A stretch of 64,000 bases of DNA from Bombus terrestris. Its lineage: Eukaryota; Arthropoda; Insecta; Hymenoptera; Apidae. Of this stretch, positions 1-11,004 are shown in pieces. Where the stretch lies: NCBI RefSeq assembly GCF_910591885.1, contig NC_063279.1, forward strand, positions 13,454,001 to 13,518,000. The letters run 5' to 3'. Below the pieces are notes generated by a model. That model did no database searches. It was not told where the DNA came from and saw nothing but the letters and a program-made list of their open reading frames with translations. The position numbers were made by a program, and so were the translations under genes. The stretch's first letter is position 1. Every line of letters begins with the position of its first letter.

Positions 1-1718
1 CGTTTCTTAAAAAGTTAGCTAACGTCGTACAATCAATTATACATATAAAATCATATTCAATTGTAACATTGTAACAGCACATAAACAGAAGAGGCATATT
101 TCATAAAATTATTCTGCCTTTGCAAGAAATTGCCAAAATTTGACAAGTAATAGATTTCTCGTCTAGCATATATTTAGTCACAATATTGATAATGAATTTG
201 AATTTTGTTTTACAAGTATTCGATGGAAATTATTAAAAAGCATAGACCAGTAAGTTTACAGTAGGAAATTTTATTGGCATCTTAATAAGGATTTGATAAA
301 CAGGTTCTTATGAAAGATATTTTATGCTATTTCTACCGAGAGGTACTTTCTAAGTATGATATATATTAATAATTGTAAATTAAAACTTTATTGTGTTACT
401 CTATTGTAACAAAATCAAATACAAGATTTCCTAAATAGCGAGATGTAACAATATAGATCTTTATAAGTGCGTAATATTGCTCGATTATAAGTTATTTGCC
501 TACAGTGAAGAAGGGAGACATTTTTTACTTTCGTATACAAATTTTAAATTATATATAAAAATCAAAATGTGTCTATATAAAATAGCAAAATCTATATAAA
601 GGAAAAATTGCATATGTTTGTGTGTATTTAAGGGATATTTTATCCTGAAAAAGGAGAATGAAATTATGTAAATATGCTTTAAAATTTATAAATGTTTTTG
701 TAATCAGTCTACGTATTGTGAATATATTTTATGTTGGTTCTTTAGATAAAAAGTATACACTATAACGAAAATGAAAGTTTGTGTTAATACATTATCGACG
801 GAAGATTGTTAAATATTAATTTGATTATACATGTAATACATTAATATTTTTCCATCACTTTTATTTTATAGAAGAATTTTATTACGGAACAGTTTGACTA
901 TCATAATTTATTATGAAACTAATAATATTATAAAGTGCAAAATACAATTAATATAATTCTTCTATTATTATATTTCTTCTAACCTTCTGTCATTAGTGTA
1001 TTAATGTAATTAACTTCGATCTAATCTTTCGTTATAAATATGTTTAAAATACAATGAGATAATTTAATAGTACAAGTTGCACCGTTTCTTCGCAATTACA
1101 AAAATTTTTAATAGTATAATTGTGAGAAAGGAATTGCGCTAATAAAATGCTCAAACTTTTTGCTTCTGCATTATAAAATGCTTTTGCATGTGCTTTCTAT
1201 AATCTTTATATTGTGACATAGAATCATGTAAATTTGGATAATTTATTTATATTTTGAATTTACTTTTGTTTCTTTAATCATGTGACATAAATATAAACAA
1301 AAATAATTCAATATTGGATTTCAATCATTTCCTTAATATTTTCGTGACCAGCCAAAAAATTAGAATCTTTTTTACGTCCTCCGTAATTCCCCACGGCGAA
1401 CATAGCAATCATTATAAAAGATTCGTCAGTGCCAATATCACTGATGAAGTACAGGATGGATGTTACATTTATGATGTCGATTTACCAACGTCTTGCTGGC
1501 CTTTCGATATAATTGCTAAGAATTTTTGTATCTGTCACTGCTCTGCGACACTCGAGGTGTGCGAGCGCGAGCCTTGTTGTCACCTTTGATATCTGCAGCC
1601 ATGAAAAGCAAAGTTGAATCTTTACATAAGCCAACCTTTCCCCTACGATGAAGGTCAAAGTATAAAATGATCTGTTTCACTGGTTCTTGAAACTTTATTT
1701 TTTCATTACAAAATCTCT
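1..1718. other. AT-rich intergenic sequence, no gene seen
   Basis: Very AT-rich throughout, apart from a slightly GC-richer patch at about 1370-1600 that holds a 91-codon plus-strand frame ending in a Cys-rich stretch. I do not recognise that frame and it has no supporting splice context. Confidence 0.5.
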
Positions 1719-1935
1719 ATTATTTACATTGTGCTATTTATTTAGATTGTTTTATTTATTTAGATTGTTTTATTTATTTACATTGTGTTATTTATTTACA
1801 TTGTGTTATTTATTTACATTGTGTTATTCATTTACATTGTGTTATTCATTTACATTGTATTATTTATTTACATTGTGTTATTTACCTACATTGTGTTATT
1901 TATTTACATTGTGTTATTTATCTACATTGTGTTGT
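1719..1935. repeat. 18-bp minisatellite
   Basis: About 12 tandem copies of ttatttacattgtgttatt with small variants (tagattgtttta, tcatttacattg, tacctacattg). Because 18 is a multiple of three, a 92-codon frame survives across it, rich in Leu, Tyr, Phe and Cys. That is a product of the repeat, not evidence of a gene. Confidence 0.9.
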
Positions 1936-2603
1936 CAATGTATTAATGTATTACGTAGCATATAGAATTTGTAATATTTCAATTAGTCTTACTAATCTCG
2001 TCCTTTACTACCACATGTAAAGTCTTAAATACAATTTCTCATCAATAATTCAATACTCTATAAATTGCTTAATTCTATTCCTTTTTTGGCATTAAGCCAA
2101 AACAATTTGAAACTATAAATTCGATACCTACAAATTTGATATTTAAAGCTAACTACAGTTTGGTTTTTTGATTTACTGGAGATTCCTCTATTGCAGCTCC
2201 TTGGTGTCACAACAAAACCGATCCTGTATCGCACAAAAGAATAAAGTTTATTAACAAATTGCGAAATGTAATAACACATAGCGTAAGATTTATTCTAGTA
2301 TTGTTGATTAGATGAGTTTGATTGAATAAGTTTATTCTAATATTAAGTTTTAAGTAAATTGTGTGCGAAAACTTGATGAATCATGAAATTAATTTCAAAC
2401 AATAAAATAAAAATTGATTTGTAATATTCGGATAATCAAAAAAATTACCACTCCAATCTGTTGTATCATAATAAGATTGGAGTACAAGTACGTATTGCAG
2501 AAGTATAGAATTCTATACTCAATGCGCAAAATGTTCTGTTCTCTACCTTATTTGTAATTTCATAAGGAAACAGTATGAAACATCAGATGACCGTCAAAAA
2601 GAT

Positions 2604-3077
2604 TTTTTTTTTTTTTTCTTATTTATTAGAATATTTACAATCAATTCTCGTTGAGAATTTTCAGTAACTTAATTTGGCGTAATATTATGACATCGATTAT
2701 AATAGTTTTATATTGTTGGTTCTAGTAGAAACTAAGGATTTAATCTAGAGGGTATTTTCTTTTTAGTCTGCGGATTTGGTCTGCGATCCGTCGTGTCTAG
2801 TAGTTGGGTGACTAATGGGTTGTGGTGGTTGTTGACTCTAGTGTTATATCTGCTTCTGGACTTGTGTATTTCATCTTTGACTGTAGGTATCTTGAGGTCA
2901 CGGTGGATTGTTTCGTTGGTAACATACCAGGGTGCATTTAATAGGGATCTTAGCGTTTTCGATTGGAAGCGTTGGAGTATTTCAATGTTGGAATTACTTG
3001 CTGTTCCCCATAATTGGATTCCGTAGGTTCAGACTGGTTTTATTACGGCCTTATAGAGCGTAATTTTGTTCTGCGTG
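2604..3077 (-). mobile_element. 5'-truncated non-LTR (Jockey-like LINE) retrotransposon tail
   Basis: Read on the minus strand this insertion begins abruptly in the C-terminal part of ORF2, runs through the stop and a 3' UTR, and ends in a poly(A) tail (the T-run at 2603-2617). It is flanked by a 13-bp target-site duplication, ccgtcaaaaagat, at 2591-2603 and 3078-3090. This is the classic product of incomplete target-primed reverse transcription. Confidence 0.88.
2732..3077 (-). pseudogene. C-terminal fragment of a LINE reverse transcriptase polyprotein
   Basis: The minus-strand frame contains TYGIQLWGTASNSNIEILQR, then FQSKTLRSLLNAPWYVTNET, HRDLKIPTVKDEI and a Pro/Asn-rich tail ending SRLNP before TAG. 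These are characteristic of the region downstream of the reverse transcriptase in Jockey-type elements of insects. A TGA sits just before TYGIQLW, where the family has Trp, so even the fragment is broken. An open frame on the plus strand here is its antisense shadow. Confidence 0.85.
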
Positions 3078-3090
3078 CCGTCAAAAAGAT

Positions 3091-6000
3091 GACACCAAAA
3101 AGTATTGAATATCAGATCTATTCTATACCTCGTTGGTGATATTATCGATCTTTTTATCATTTTCCACATTACCGATTATAGCGCAGAATAAGATTACAAC
3201 ATTCACAGCGGAGAAAATTGGGACTAAATACATGAAAACTTAATTGTTTCTAAAAAATAACATGTGGAACAATATATAGGAAAAAGGTATTGTTATAAAT
3301 TTGATCATAAATAAGATATGAAAAACTTAAATCTCATATGAGATATTTTACCGGAGAAATAGAAATACCGACCGGGTAAAACAGTCAATGGATCCATAGG
3401 ATTTTTCCACCGCTTGCAATTCAGAGCGGTGAGTTTATCAATTATGTATATATATATAAAATATTATAGAATTTCTTCTCATTTGAAACATTTAAAACCA
3501 AAGTAATGTTTTTAAAATTTTCAGTTCAAAAACAGAAGTGATTATGTAGCGAAATCATAAAGAATAACGCTATAAACAATTAAAATAACCTAAAGTTATA
3601 CAAAAGTGTCATTCCGAGGTTATGATTTGCTCTATATCAAGGAAACGTCAGTTCCGATACCTTATTTATACGTATATAAGTATATAGAAACGCAAGGTGT
3701 ATAATCTCGTAAAATTTCAAACTAACCTAAAACAGGGGAACAGTATATGTTTTCCTTTAGGAAAATATTCAGGTCAGGGTGCTACCTGAGCGCTCAAAGT
3801 AAGGGCGCGTATTACTGCAAAAGGATTTCAGATACATACGCAGGTCGGACGTTTTATTACAGTTTTCATCCGCAGATTAGCCCCTTTGGAACCATCGATA
3901 CTCGATTCAGGACCTTTATAGCCCCCCATAAAAGTATCTATTTGGTGTTTTCGACTGGACCGACTGGACCGAAACGCAACTCGAACAAAAAGCTATCCCC
4001 CGGAATTTCTCGGTATACGTGAAACGTTGTTACGTCTCGGGGTCCAATTACGTTAGGATCGCCGACGTACCTTTACAATTTCAAAGACGTTGCGCATCCC
4101 TTTCATTTCCTTTTTTATCTTCCTCTACAGATCCTGATTTTTACTATTTCATGGCGCGATACTGTAGAACTTAGTATATACGTATATATGTATGGATGGG
4201 AATGTTAAAAGCTTGTGGTTATACGATTAGAATTGTATGTGTGAGTTTTGAAGAAAGAGGAAGCACTTTTTGACTTCTTTGTGTGCTTAGTGAAGTTTAC
4301 GGAATCGTGGATTTCCACGCTTAGATCTTTAGGTTAGACTGTTCCTTTTTCCTTGTTTTGTATAGTAAAGATTGTAAATCATAGATATTGTGGCATACAG
4401 AGAAGAAGTTGTTGGAAGCAAGCAACATGTATATAGTTTGAAGTTGTATTGAGTTAAAAGGGTTTGTAGAGAATGGCCGTTTGGAGATTAATAATGAAAC
4501 TACGCTTGGAGTATATCGAAATAAACATATGCTAATTTAAATATATTAAAGAGTATTTAACACTTATCGTACATATATTTATACGTAGTGTTTAGCCATG
4601 TATACGATTTTCTCATAAGTAATGTTTTTCTTACGGTTGATAGGTTTGCGAGGAAAATAGCAGGAAAATATCGTGACCGTAAGAGATAGAAAAGAGACAC
4701 AACGAGTAGGACGAAAAATGAATGAAATACACTAGAGCGAAGTCAAGTAAATTAATGAAGATGAACAAACATATCAAGAGGAAAAGTACACGAAAACATA
4801 AACAATATTTAGAAGAAGACTGTTCAAAAGAACAAGGATATAAAACCATAATACAACGTAAAAAAGGAATACACAAGAAACAATACGTATATGTATATAC
4901 AAAAAAATGAAGAACGAGAAAAAAACAAATATGACGAGTAGAAGATGGAGGACAGAGAAGAGAGGGAACGAGTACTCGGTAGCGTGTAAGCCAGCAGGGG
5001 TTGGTTTCAGGGGATGAAGCGTGGTCGGGGTTGGACATCGATCTGGTAGTTAAGTTGAGGGCTCCCATGGGACTCGTTGCCACCTTCGCAGCTTCGTCTC
5101 GTCTTGCTTTATTTGCTCCCTTTCTCAGTATTCACTGAATACACACTTTGGAATCGGTTACCGCGTTGCCTGGCCATTCACATAAACCGCATTACACGTT
5201 TTTATGCTTGTATTTATGTACGATCTAACGAGAGCCATTCAAGAGCCGTCATCGAAACAAACCAAGGAACTTTTCCGTATCGCAAACAAATCGCCAGGTC
5301 GTAAATGATATGTTATTATTCTATAGATTTGACGATCTCCAAGAGCGTTTCACGATCGAAAATTGACCTCGTTGAATTTTAGTAGTATTCCAGTAATTGC
5401 TGGTCGTTAATGATTTGTATTTCTAACGTATTTATAATGTATTTGTAAATTTCCGTTAACGAGCAGTATATAAATGAATACAAGCTCAAATGTCGCGTCA
5501 GTCGTGTGCCAAGAGTGTACAAACATGTTTCTTGTAACATACGATCGTTCTTATATCAATTTAAATGTGTACATGTATTAATTTCTACATTTTATGACCC
5601 TGATCTTCGAGTTTTAATATAACAGAATTTAAGAGTTTTAGAGAAGAGACTATTAATCTGTACGACAATCGTTAAAAATGAATGGTCCTATATATATTGG
5701 TCTGAAGGTAACAAATATTTGGATTACACGAATTATTTATACGGTTGTTAATACCATGTGATAGTGTGTAACAATATTAATTGCTATATATATTACAAAC
5801 AATTTAAATATTCCAATCCTATTCGTTATCTGACCCCTGGTTGCAATAATTTAAATTAGAGAAATGAATGAAATTAATTTATAGCCGGCTAAAGAATAAA
5901 ATGTCTCTTACTAAACTTTGTAAACGTAATACCGTGTACTTTAAAATTACCAATGTATAATGATCACATATCAAAATAATATTAGGCTTAACGATCACAT

Positions 6001-6786
6001 AACATTCACAGTATATATTATGATAATTAATTATTATATAAAATAATTTAAGAAATGCTTACGTAAATGTATTTTCACATAAACCATATGAGATTTTCCG
6101 TAAAATACATTATGATTATTCTTGCTATTTCTTTGCATAAACATCCTATATTTATACTAACGTCGTAATTACAGATTACAAGCTTGCAAACGCTCTTAAA
6201 AGCACACGGTACGTAAAACCGCGGAATTCTTATTTTCTGTTCTTCGCAAATGTCGTTCGTTTCTTTTATTGTCGTTAAAAATTCGAAATATTCAGGACCG
6301 AGGAACTCAAAAGGTGTAGCAGTAAAGCCAGCATAAAACGCGTTAACACGGAAAGAGTGGAAAAAGGGACGAGAAGAAAAACAAGTCCAGACGCGGAGTC
6401 TCGAGATGGTAATAAAAATGAAGGATTAAAATTGGCCATGATCAGAAACAACAATGCATGCTAACATTTCTCATGTTCTAAGGCATGCTTCACCTACGTA
6501 GGTAGGTACATTCTATAGAATTATACTATTACTATATTGTTCTCCTTATATGATCCAAATATCTTATCTATCTTTATTATATGAACATCTGAAGAATCTT
6601 AAGAATCTGAAGAATTTCGAGAATCCTAGAATTTGATTTAATATATTCCATCATCATGTCGCGAGAGTTTGTACAATGTAAATTTTCTATTTCGGAAGTA
6701 AAAAATAAGGGAATAATACTTTAATTTTGGAAACTGAAGAAAATGCTATGTAGGATATTTTAACTGATTTATAAATGCGATAATTT
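3091..6786. other. Intergenic sequence with two GC-richer patches
   Basis: Mostly AT-rich. Patches at about 3760-4080 and 4930-5110 are noticeably richer in G and C and contain short unrecognised frames (91 and 150 codons). Neither resembles a known family. They may be regulatory DNA or unrecognised non-coding transcripts. Confidence 0.45.
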
Positions 6787-6859
6787 ATATATGTATGCAT
6801 ATATATATATATATATAGATATGTGTATATATATATATATATACATACACACACACATG
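6787..6859. repeat. TA/CA microsatellite
   Basis: Runs of TA broken by single substitutions, ending in a short CA run directly against the inverted-repeat element at 6860. Confidence 0.9.
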
Positions 6860-7116
6860 CAGTGGTGCTAGTATATAAATAAAAGAAAAAATTTTTATAT
6901 ATACTAAATTGAATGTAATTTAGTCATGGCAAATATAATTGACACATTCGAAAGACAAATTAAGTACCTCTATCCTCTGAATGATATTTTCAGAATTGGT
7001 TACTAAATGCGAATTTGATATGATCGAACACTTAGTTATTTTATATTTTTCAATGACGTAATTAATTGAATTTATGAGTGGACATTTTCTTTTAATTATT
7101 CGTACGCTCACCACTG
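6860..7116. mobile_element. Short inverted-repeat element (Tc1/mariner-like MITE)
   Basis: The ends begin cagtggtgctagtatataaa on the left and, read inward from the right, cagtggtgagcgtacgaata. Similarity continues through an aaaagaaaa tract for roughly 50 bp. The CAGTGGTG start and a TA on the right suggest the Tc1/mariner group. The left flank is a TA/CA microsatellite (6787-6859) that may have overwritten the duplication. Short open frames inside are not credible genes. Confidence 0.55.
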
Positions 7117-7406
7117 TATATAGCATAAGCCGATGAATTAAAAATGAAAAATTCCATGTTTTATCGCATTTATTTTTCGATCTTCTATTCTCCCGATTTG
7201 CGGCGAACACGATTTCGAACGATTTCCTAATGAATTTACGATAATATGGCACGTATGTAACTGCACAATTTTCTCTCTGATTCGGATACGTAAAAATTAG
7301 AAATGACGGGCACTAATAACAATACACTTCGTTAATTATATCTCAAAAATTAAGAATATAAAGATAAGTTTGTAAAAAGAAGTATTCCTTGAAAATAATT
7401 AATTCA

Positions 7407-7590
7407 AATAATAATAATAATAATAGAAATAACAGTAGTAACAACAACAACATTAATTATTATTATTATTATTCTATTATTAATAATAGTAATAATAATA
7501 ATACTAATTAATAATATTAATAATAATATTAATAATATTAATATTAATATTAATATTAATAATAATAATACTAATAGTGATATTATTAAT
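7407..7590. repeat. AAT/ATT trinucleotide microsatellite
   Basis: About 180 bp built from AAT, AAC and ATT repeats, including stretches such as aataatattaataatatta, with both strand senses intermixed. Confidence 0.9.
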
Positions 7591-8518
7591 TCAATAAATA
7601 TCTAATTAATTCATAAAATTATTAATAATCACAGTCGATAATTAATTAAGATACTTCGATATCATGGTGCTACATAATCAATAAGAATAATTAAATTATA
7701 AAGAAAAACTTTGTTTTGTATAAAAACATGCTTAAGATTAATCTTATTGCTGTTAATTGAAAAATCGATACTACATGGTAGATATCTTGAGTTATAATTC
7801 ACGAAAGTGTTAATTTTGCCGTTTCTATTAATCCGGGTGAGAACAGAAATTGTACATTGTAAATTGTTTATCATATTCTGTCGTTTTCTGCATGCCAACA
7901 TGTTAACATAATGTAAAAACACAAATTTGTACTGATTTCAAAATGAGTTCATAAAGAATTCTAAATTTGATCAAAATGCATGGTGCCTGTTTAAAAAGAA
8001 ACTACGCTCTTTATTATAACGAGAAAATTTATTTATCAAACTATATATAATAAAACGGGACGGAAAGTCATTTGTTATTGTCAAAAATTAAAAATTCTCT
8101 AAAGTCGTTGCGTTGAATTGTATCACAAATTTAATATATTCGATATTTTTTAATCGTAAAATTGCACAAAGAAAATTGTACGAAATAAGTGATTGAAAAA
8201 GATCAATTTACACATGAAGTTTGTTTCTTCCCACACTAGAAACGTTTTTAATTTCGTTTCCTTCTTTTTTTGTTTGGCCAGTATATCAACAAATTAATGC
8301 GCACCAAAGGGGTTGTCAACGTCCTAAATTCTTTTCTATTTACAATTCGTAACGAGATGACATGTTACAAATACATTAATAAAATGTTATTGATGTATTT
8401 AGTATAACTGAACGAATAAATTAAATGAAACAAATATGAGATCTTCGATCTGTGTAACTTCTCATCTTAAAATTTGAAAAAGGTGTTTTAAAATATGCTT
8501 TAAGCATAAGATATACAT

Positions 8519-8593
8519 AAGGTCGTCCAAAACTACCTATCGTTATAATCATGAGATAATGATTATCTCGTTAGAAAGTATTTGGACAGCCTC
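8519..8593. mobile_element. Very short fold-back element
   Basis: A 75-bp inverted repeat: the left arm reads aggtcgtccaaaactacc and the right arm, reversed, aggctgtccaaatactttc. A near-palindromic centre containing gagataatgattatctc forms the loop of a long hairpin. It resembles the two fused ends of a Tc1-like element. Confidence 0.5.
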
Positions 8594-8908
8594 ACAATCA
8601 TATTTACAACAAAGAAGTTCTCGCTATATAACGCGAATTATTTGAAAAAAAGATCGAAGAATTTTTCGTTCATTCGTCTAATATCATCTTACGATTGGCG
8701 AAAAAGAAATGAAAATAAAAAAGAGTATCCAAGTTTTTTATAGGAAAAATAAATAAAAAAAAGAACTGGAGGACTTGACGCTAAACGTTTTAGCTTGTCT
8801 AATTTGTACAAGCGATATTTAAAAAATTTTAAAGATATATATACAAAAACGATCTTTTATGACGCCTCTTAGAACGTAGCATTAGATTGATATACAAATA
8901 ACTAAAAA

Positions 8909-9060
8909 AAATATGTATATATATGTAATATGATATATATATATATATATAATATAATACACATACACACATATATATATATATATATTTATTTATATAT
9001 ATATATGTGATATAATATAATATACATATATACATACATATATATATATATACATATTTT
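8909..9060. repeat. TA/CA microsatellite cluster
   Basis: Compound run of TA, CATA and CA repeats. A 79-codon minus-strand frame rich in Tyr and Ile across it is a repeat product. Confidence 0.9.
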
Positions 9061-9150
9061 TTCACCATCTTCTTTTTTCTGATCTTTTAATTATAATTTT
9101 CGTATATGATTCAACGTATTACTCGGAGTGCACGAATATGCCGATATGCA

Positions 9151-9279
9151 CAGTGGTTCGTGATTTAAGGCAAACGCTGGACGTTCCCGACACCATTCGT
9201 GTTTTGTAAAATATCAGAAATTTGATAATCTAAGAACTGATTATAGCCGAGGGTATGCCTTAAATACGAACAAACTGTC
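9151..9279. mobile_element. Short inverted-repeat element (MITE-like)
   Basis: The left arm cagtggttcgtgatttaagg is matched, inverted, by the right arm ending caaactgtca (inward: tgacagtttgttcgtattta), with the core tttaaggca shared. Total length is about 129 bp and the interior is non-coding. CAGT starts are typical of the Tc1/mariner group, but I see no clear TA duplication. Confidence 0.45.
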
Positions 9280-9838
9280 ATATTTTGCAAAGCTTTTGGA
9301 AAAAATGGCGCACGATTCGGAAAAGCGTATATATATATATATATTTTATAAAAATTTTGTATTCCGTTCCGTCCGTTGAAAATTGAAATAATTTTGTTTA
9401 TAAAAAGTAGAATGCGGATTTATATGGAAATTCATATTTATGCGTACAAACAAAAATTTAACTTTAATTGTCAACTTTGATATTCGTTATAATTTTGATT
9501 AAATAAGGATCTTTTTCCTTATTAAAGACCACGGCAAATTTTTGAAGATTTTGCCACTTATTTTTGCAAATTTGTAAATTTCTGTAAATTTTTTGTTTAA
9601 TTTGAAATTTAAAAATCTGCTGTTTAATATAATAAAAGATGAACGCAAAACGTCAGAATTGAACCTGAAAGAGCTGAATATGGAATCTTCGAATTTATAA
9701 TATCCGATTCCAACAAATATCCAAAGGATAAGAAAGAATGTACGAAAATCTAATATCTCCTACAGGTTCTAATCTTGACAATCCGATAAATAATTGTTCT
9801 TTTTTTATTTTTATAATTAAACAGCAGATTTTATTTTA

Positions 9839-9870
9839 TATAAATAAATAAATAAATAAATAAATAAATA
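9839..9870. repeat. AAAT microsatellite
   Basis: About eight copies of a 4-bp AAAT unit, near-perfect. Confidence 0.9.
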
Positions 9871-10598
9871 GATTTTAGATGGCTTACTATAACTGGTAAT
9901 TTTTATACGCTTTTTGAATCATTGTTAATTATTCGATTTCATCTTATTATTCAATTTTCTATTAAATAGATATAGAAAATTTCTTTCACATTTTTTGAAA
10001 AGCTATAATTTCAAGGAAAATATACAAGTATCTGTTCCAGAACTGTTTAGGAACCTGATGAGATACTAGTTTTATTTCTATCGAATAAAATTTCTTTTAT
10101 TATAAACGATTGCTTCTCTTTCAATGTTTCATAAGCGTATAAAAATTACAGATAAAGATTGTGAAGCCAACTAAGAATAGAAGTAAATTAAAATTAATTC
10201 AACTTAAACAATGAATATCATATTTAACGTTATAAATATAATTATCGCTACATGTACATAATATATGTACGCATTTTTCGTTAAAATTTTATTATAAAAT
10301 ATTGTCATAAATATATTTACAGAATTTCCATGAAATTACATAAAAATCCGCATTCTACATACTATAAACACAATATATTGCATTTCATTCATCAGTTCTA
10401 TATTCCATAGATATTTTCAAATATCAATTTATTTATTTTTTATAACCAGGAAATTCTAGTTATTATAAAAGTCTTTTTCTCAAAAATATCACATTTTAGA
10501 TTTTAACATTCGATTATTACATTTGATTTAACATTCGAATTATTTAAATATTCTTTAATATATTTAAAATCTGATGAAAGAAAAGTCTTTTACATTAA

Positions 10599-10788
10599 TT
10601 TATTAGTCAATGTAATTAATTTTTCGCGAAGATTTTATGCCGGTCACTTCAATTCATGCGTCCTCTTACCAGCATGCGTTAGATGGAGTTTCCGAAATTG
10701 GACGAAACTTCTGTAATCGACGGCACTAGGTCACAACCCCTCCGCAAATGGGAATGGCTACTTGGGTGGACAGCAGCTATCACGCACC
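10599..10788 (-). other. cad: caudal 3' untranslated region, with a candidate poly(A) signal
   Basis: Immediately downstream of the stop the sequence stays GC-richer than its surroundings for about 140 bp, then becomes AT-rich. The first AATAAA on the minus strand lies at 10599-10604, about 185 bases past the stop. Other AATAAA matches exist further on, so the true 3' end could be more distal. This is inference from motif position only. Confidence 0.4.
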
Positions 10789-11004
10789 TTAAATGACTGG
10801 ATGCGATGGTCCGGGACGAGGAGACGGCGGACTGCCTTGATAACCAATCATTCCACCCATTTCGGCTAATCCTCCAATCGTTAGATTAGCCATTGCATTA
10901 TTCGGTACTGCATCTGCCGCTCTTAACTCTTTCTGTTCCAATTCTTCGCGCTTTTTAACTTGTTTTCGTTCTTTTGCGCGACGATTTTGGAACCAGATTT
11001 TGAC
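10789..11004 (-). CDS. cad: caudal coding exon 3 (recognition helix, C-terminus, stop)
   Basis: Starts after acceptor TTCTGTTATAG and encodes VKIWFQNRRAKERKQVKKRE, the DNA-recognition helix with Gln50/Asn51, then a Glu/Lys-rich stretch and a Gly/Met/Pro-rich tail (71 residues) ending at TAA (10789-10791). The intron between exons 2 and 3 is 708 bp (11005-11712). The tail is short, as in other insect caudal proteins. Confidence 0.95.
   Translation of the reverse strand, partial: VKIWFQNRRAKERKQVKKREELEQKELRAADAVPNNAMANLTIGGLAEMGGMIGYQGSPPSPRPGPSHPVI

Noticed and set aside
1687..1965. A 92-codon Leu/Tyr/Cys-rich frame
   Set aside because: It is the read-through of an 18-bp minisatellite and has no domain or gene context.
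2793..3026. A 77-codon plus-strand frame
   Set aside because: It is antisense to a clear LINE reverse transcriptase fragment.
4631..5083. A 150-codon minus-strand frame rich in Phe, Leu and Cys
   Set aside because: Composition reflects a purine-rich plus strand. No domain, splice site context or start context supports it.
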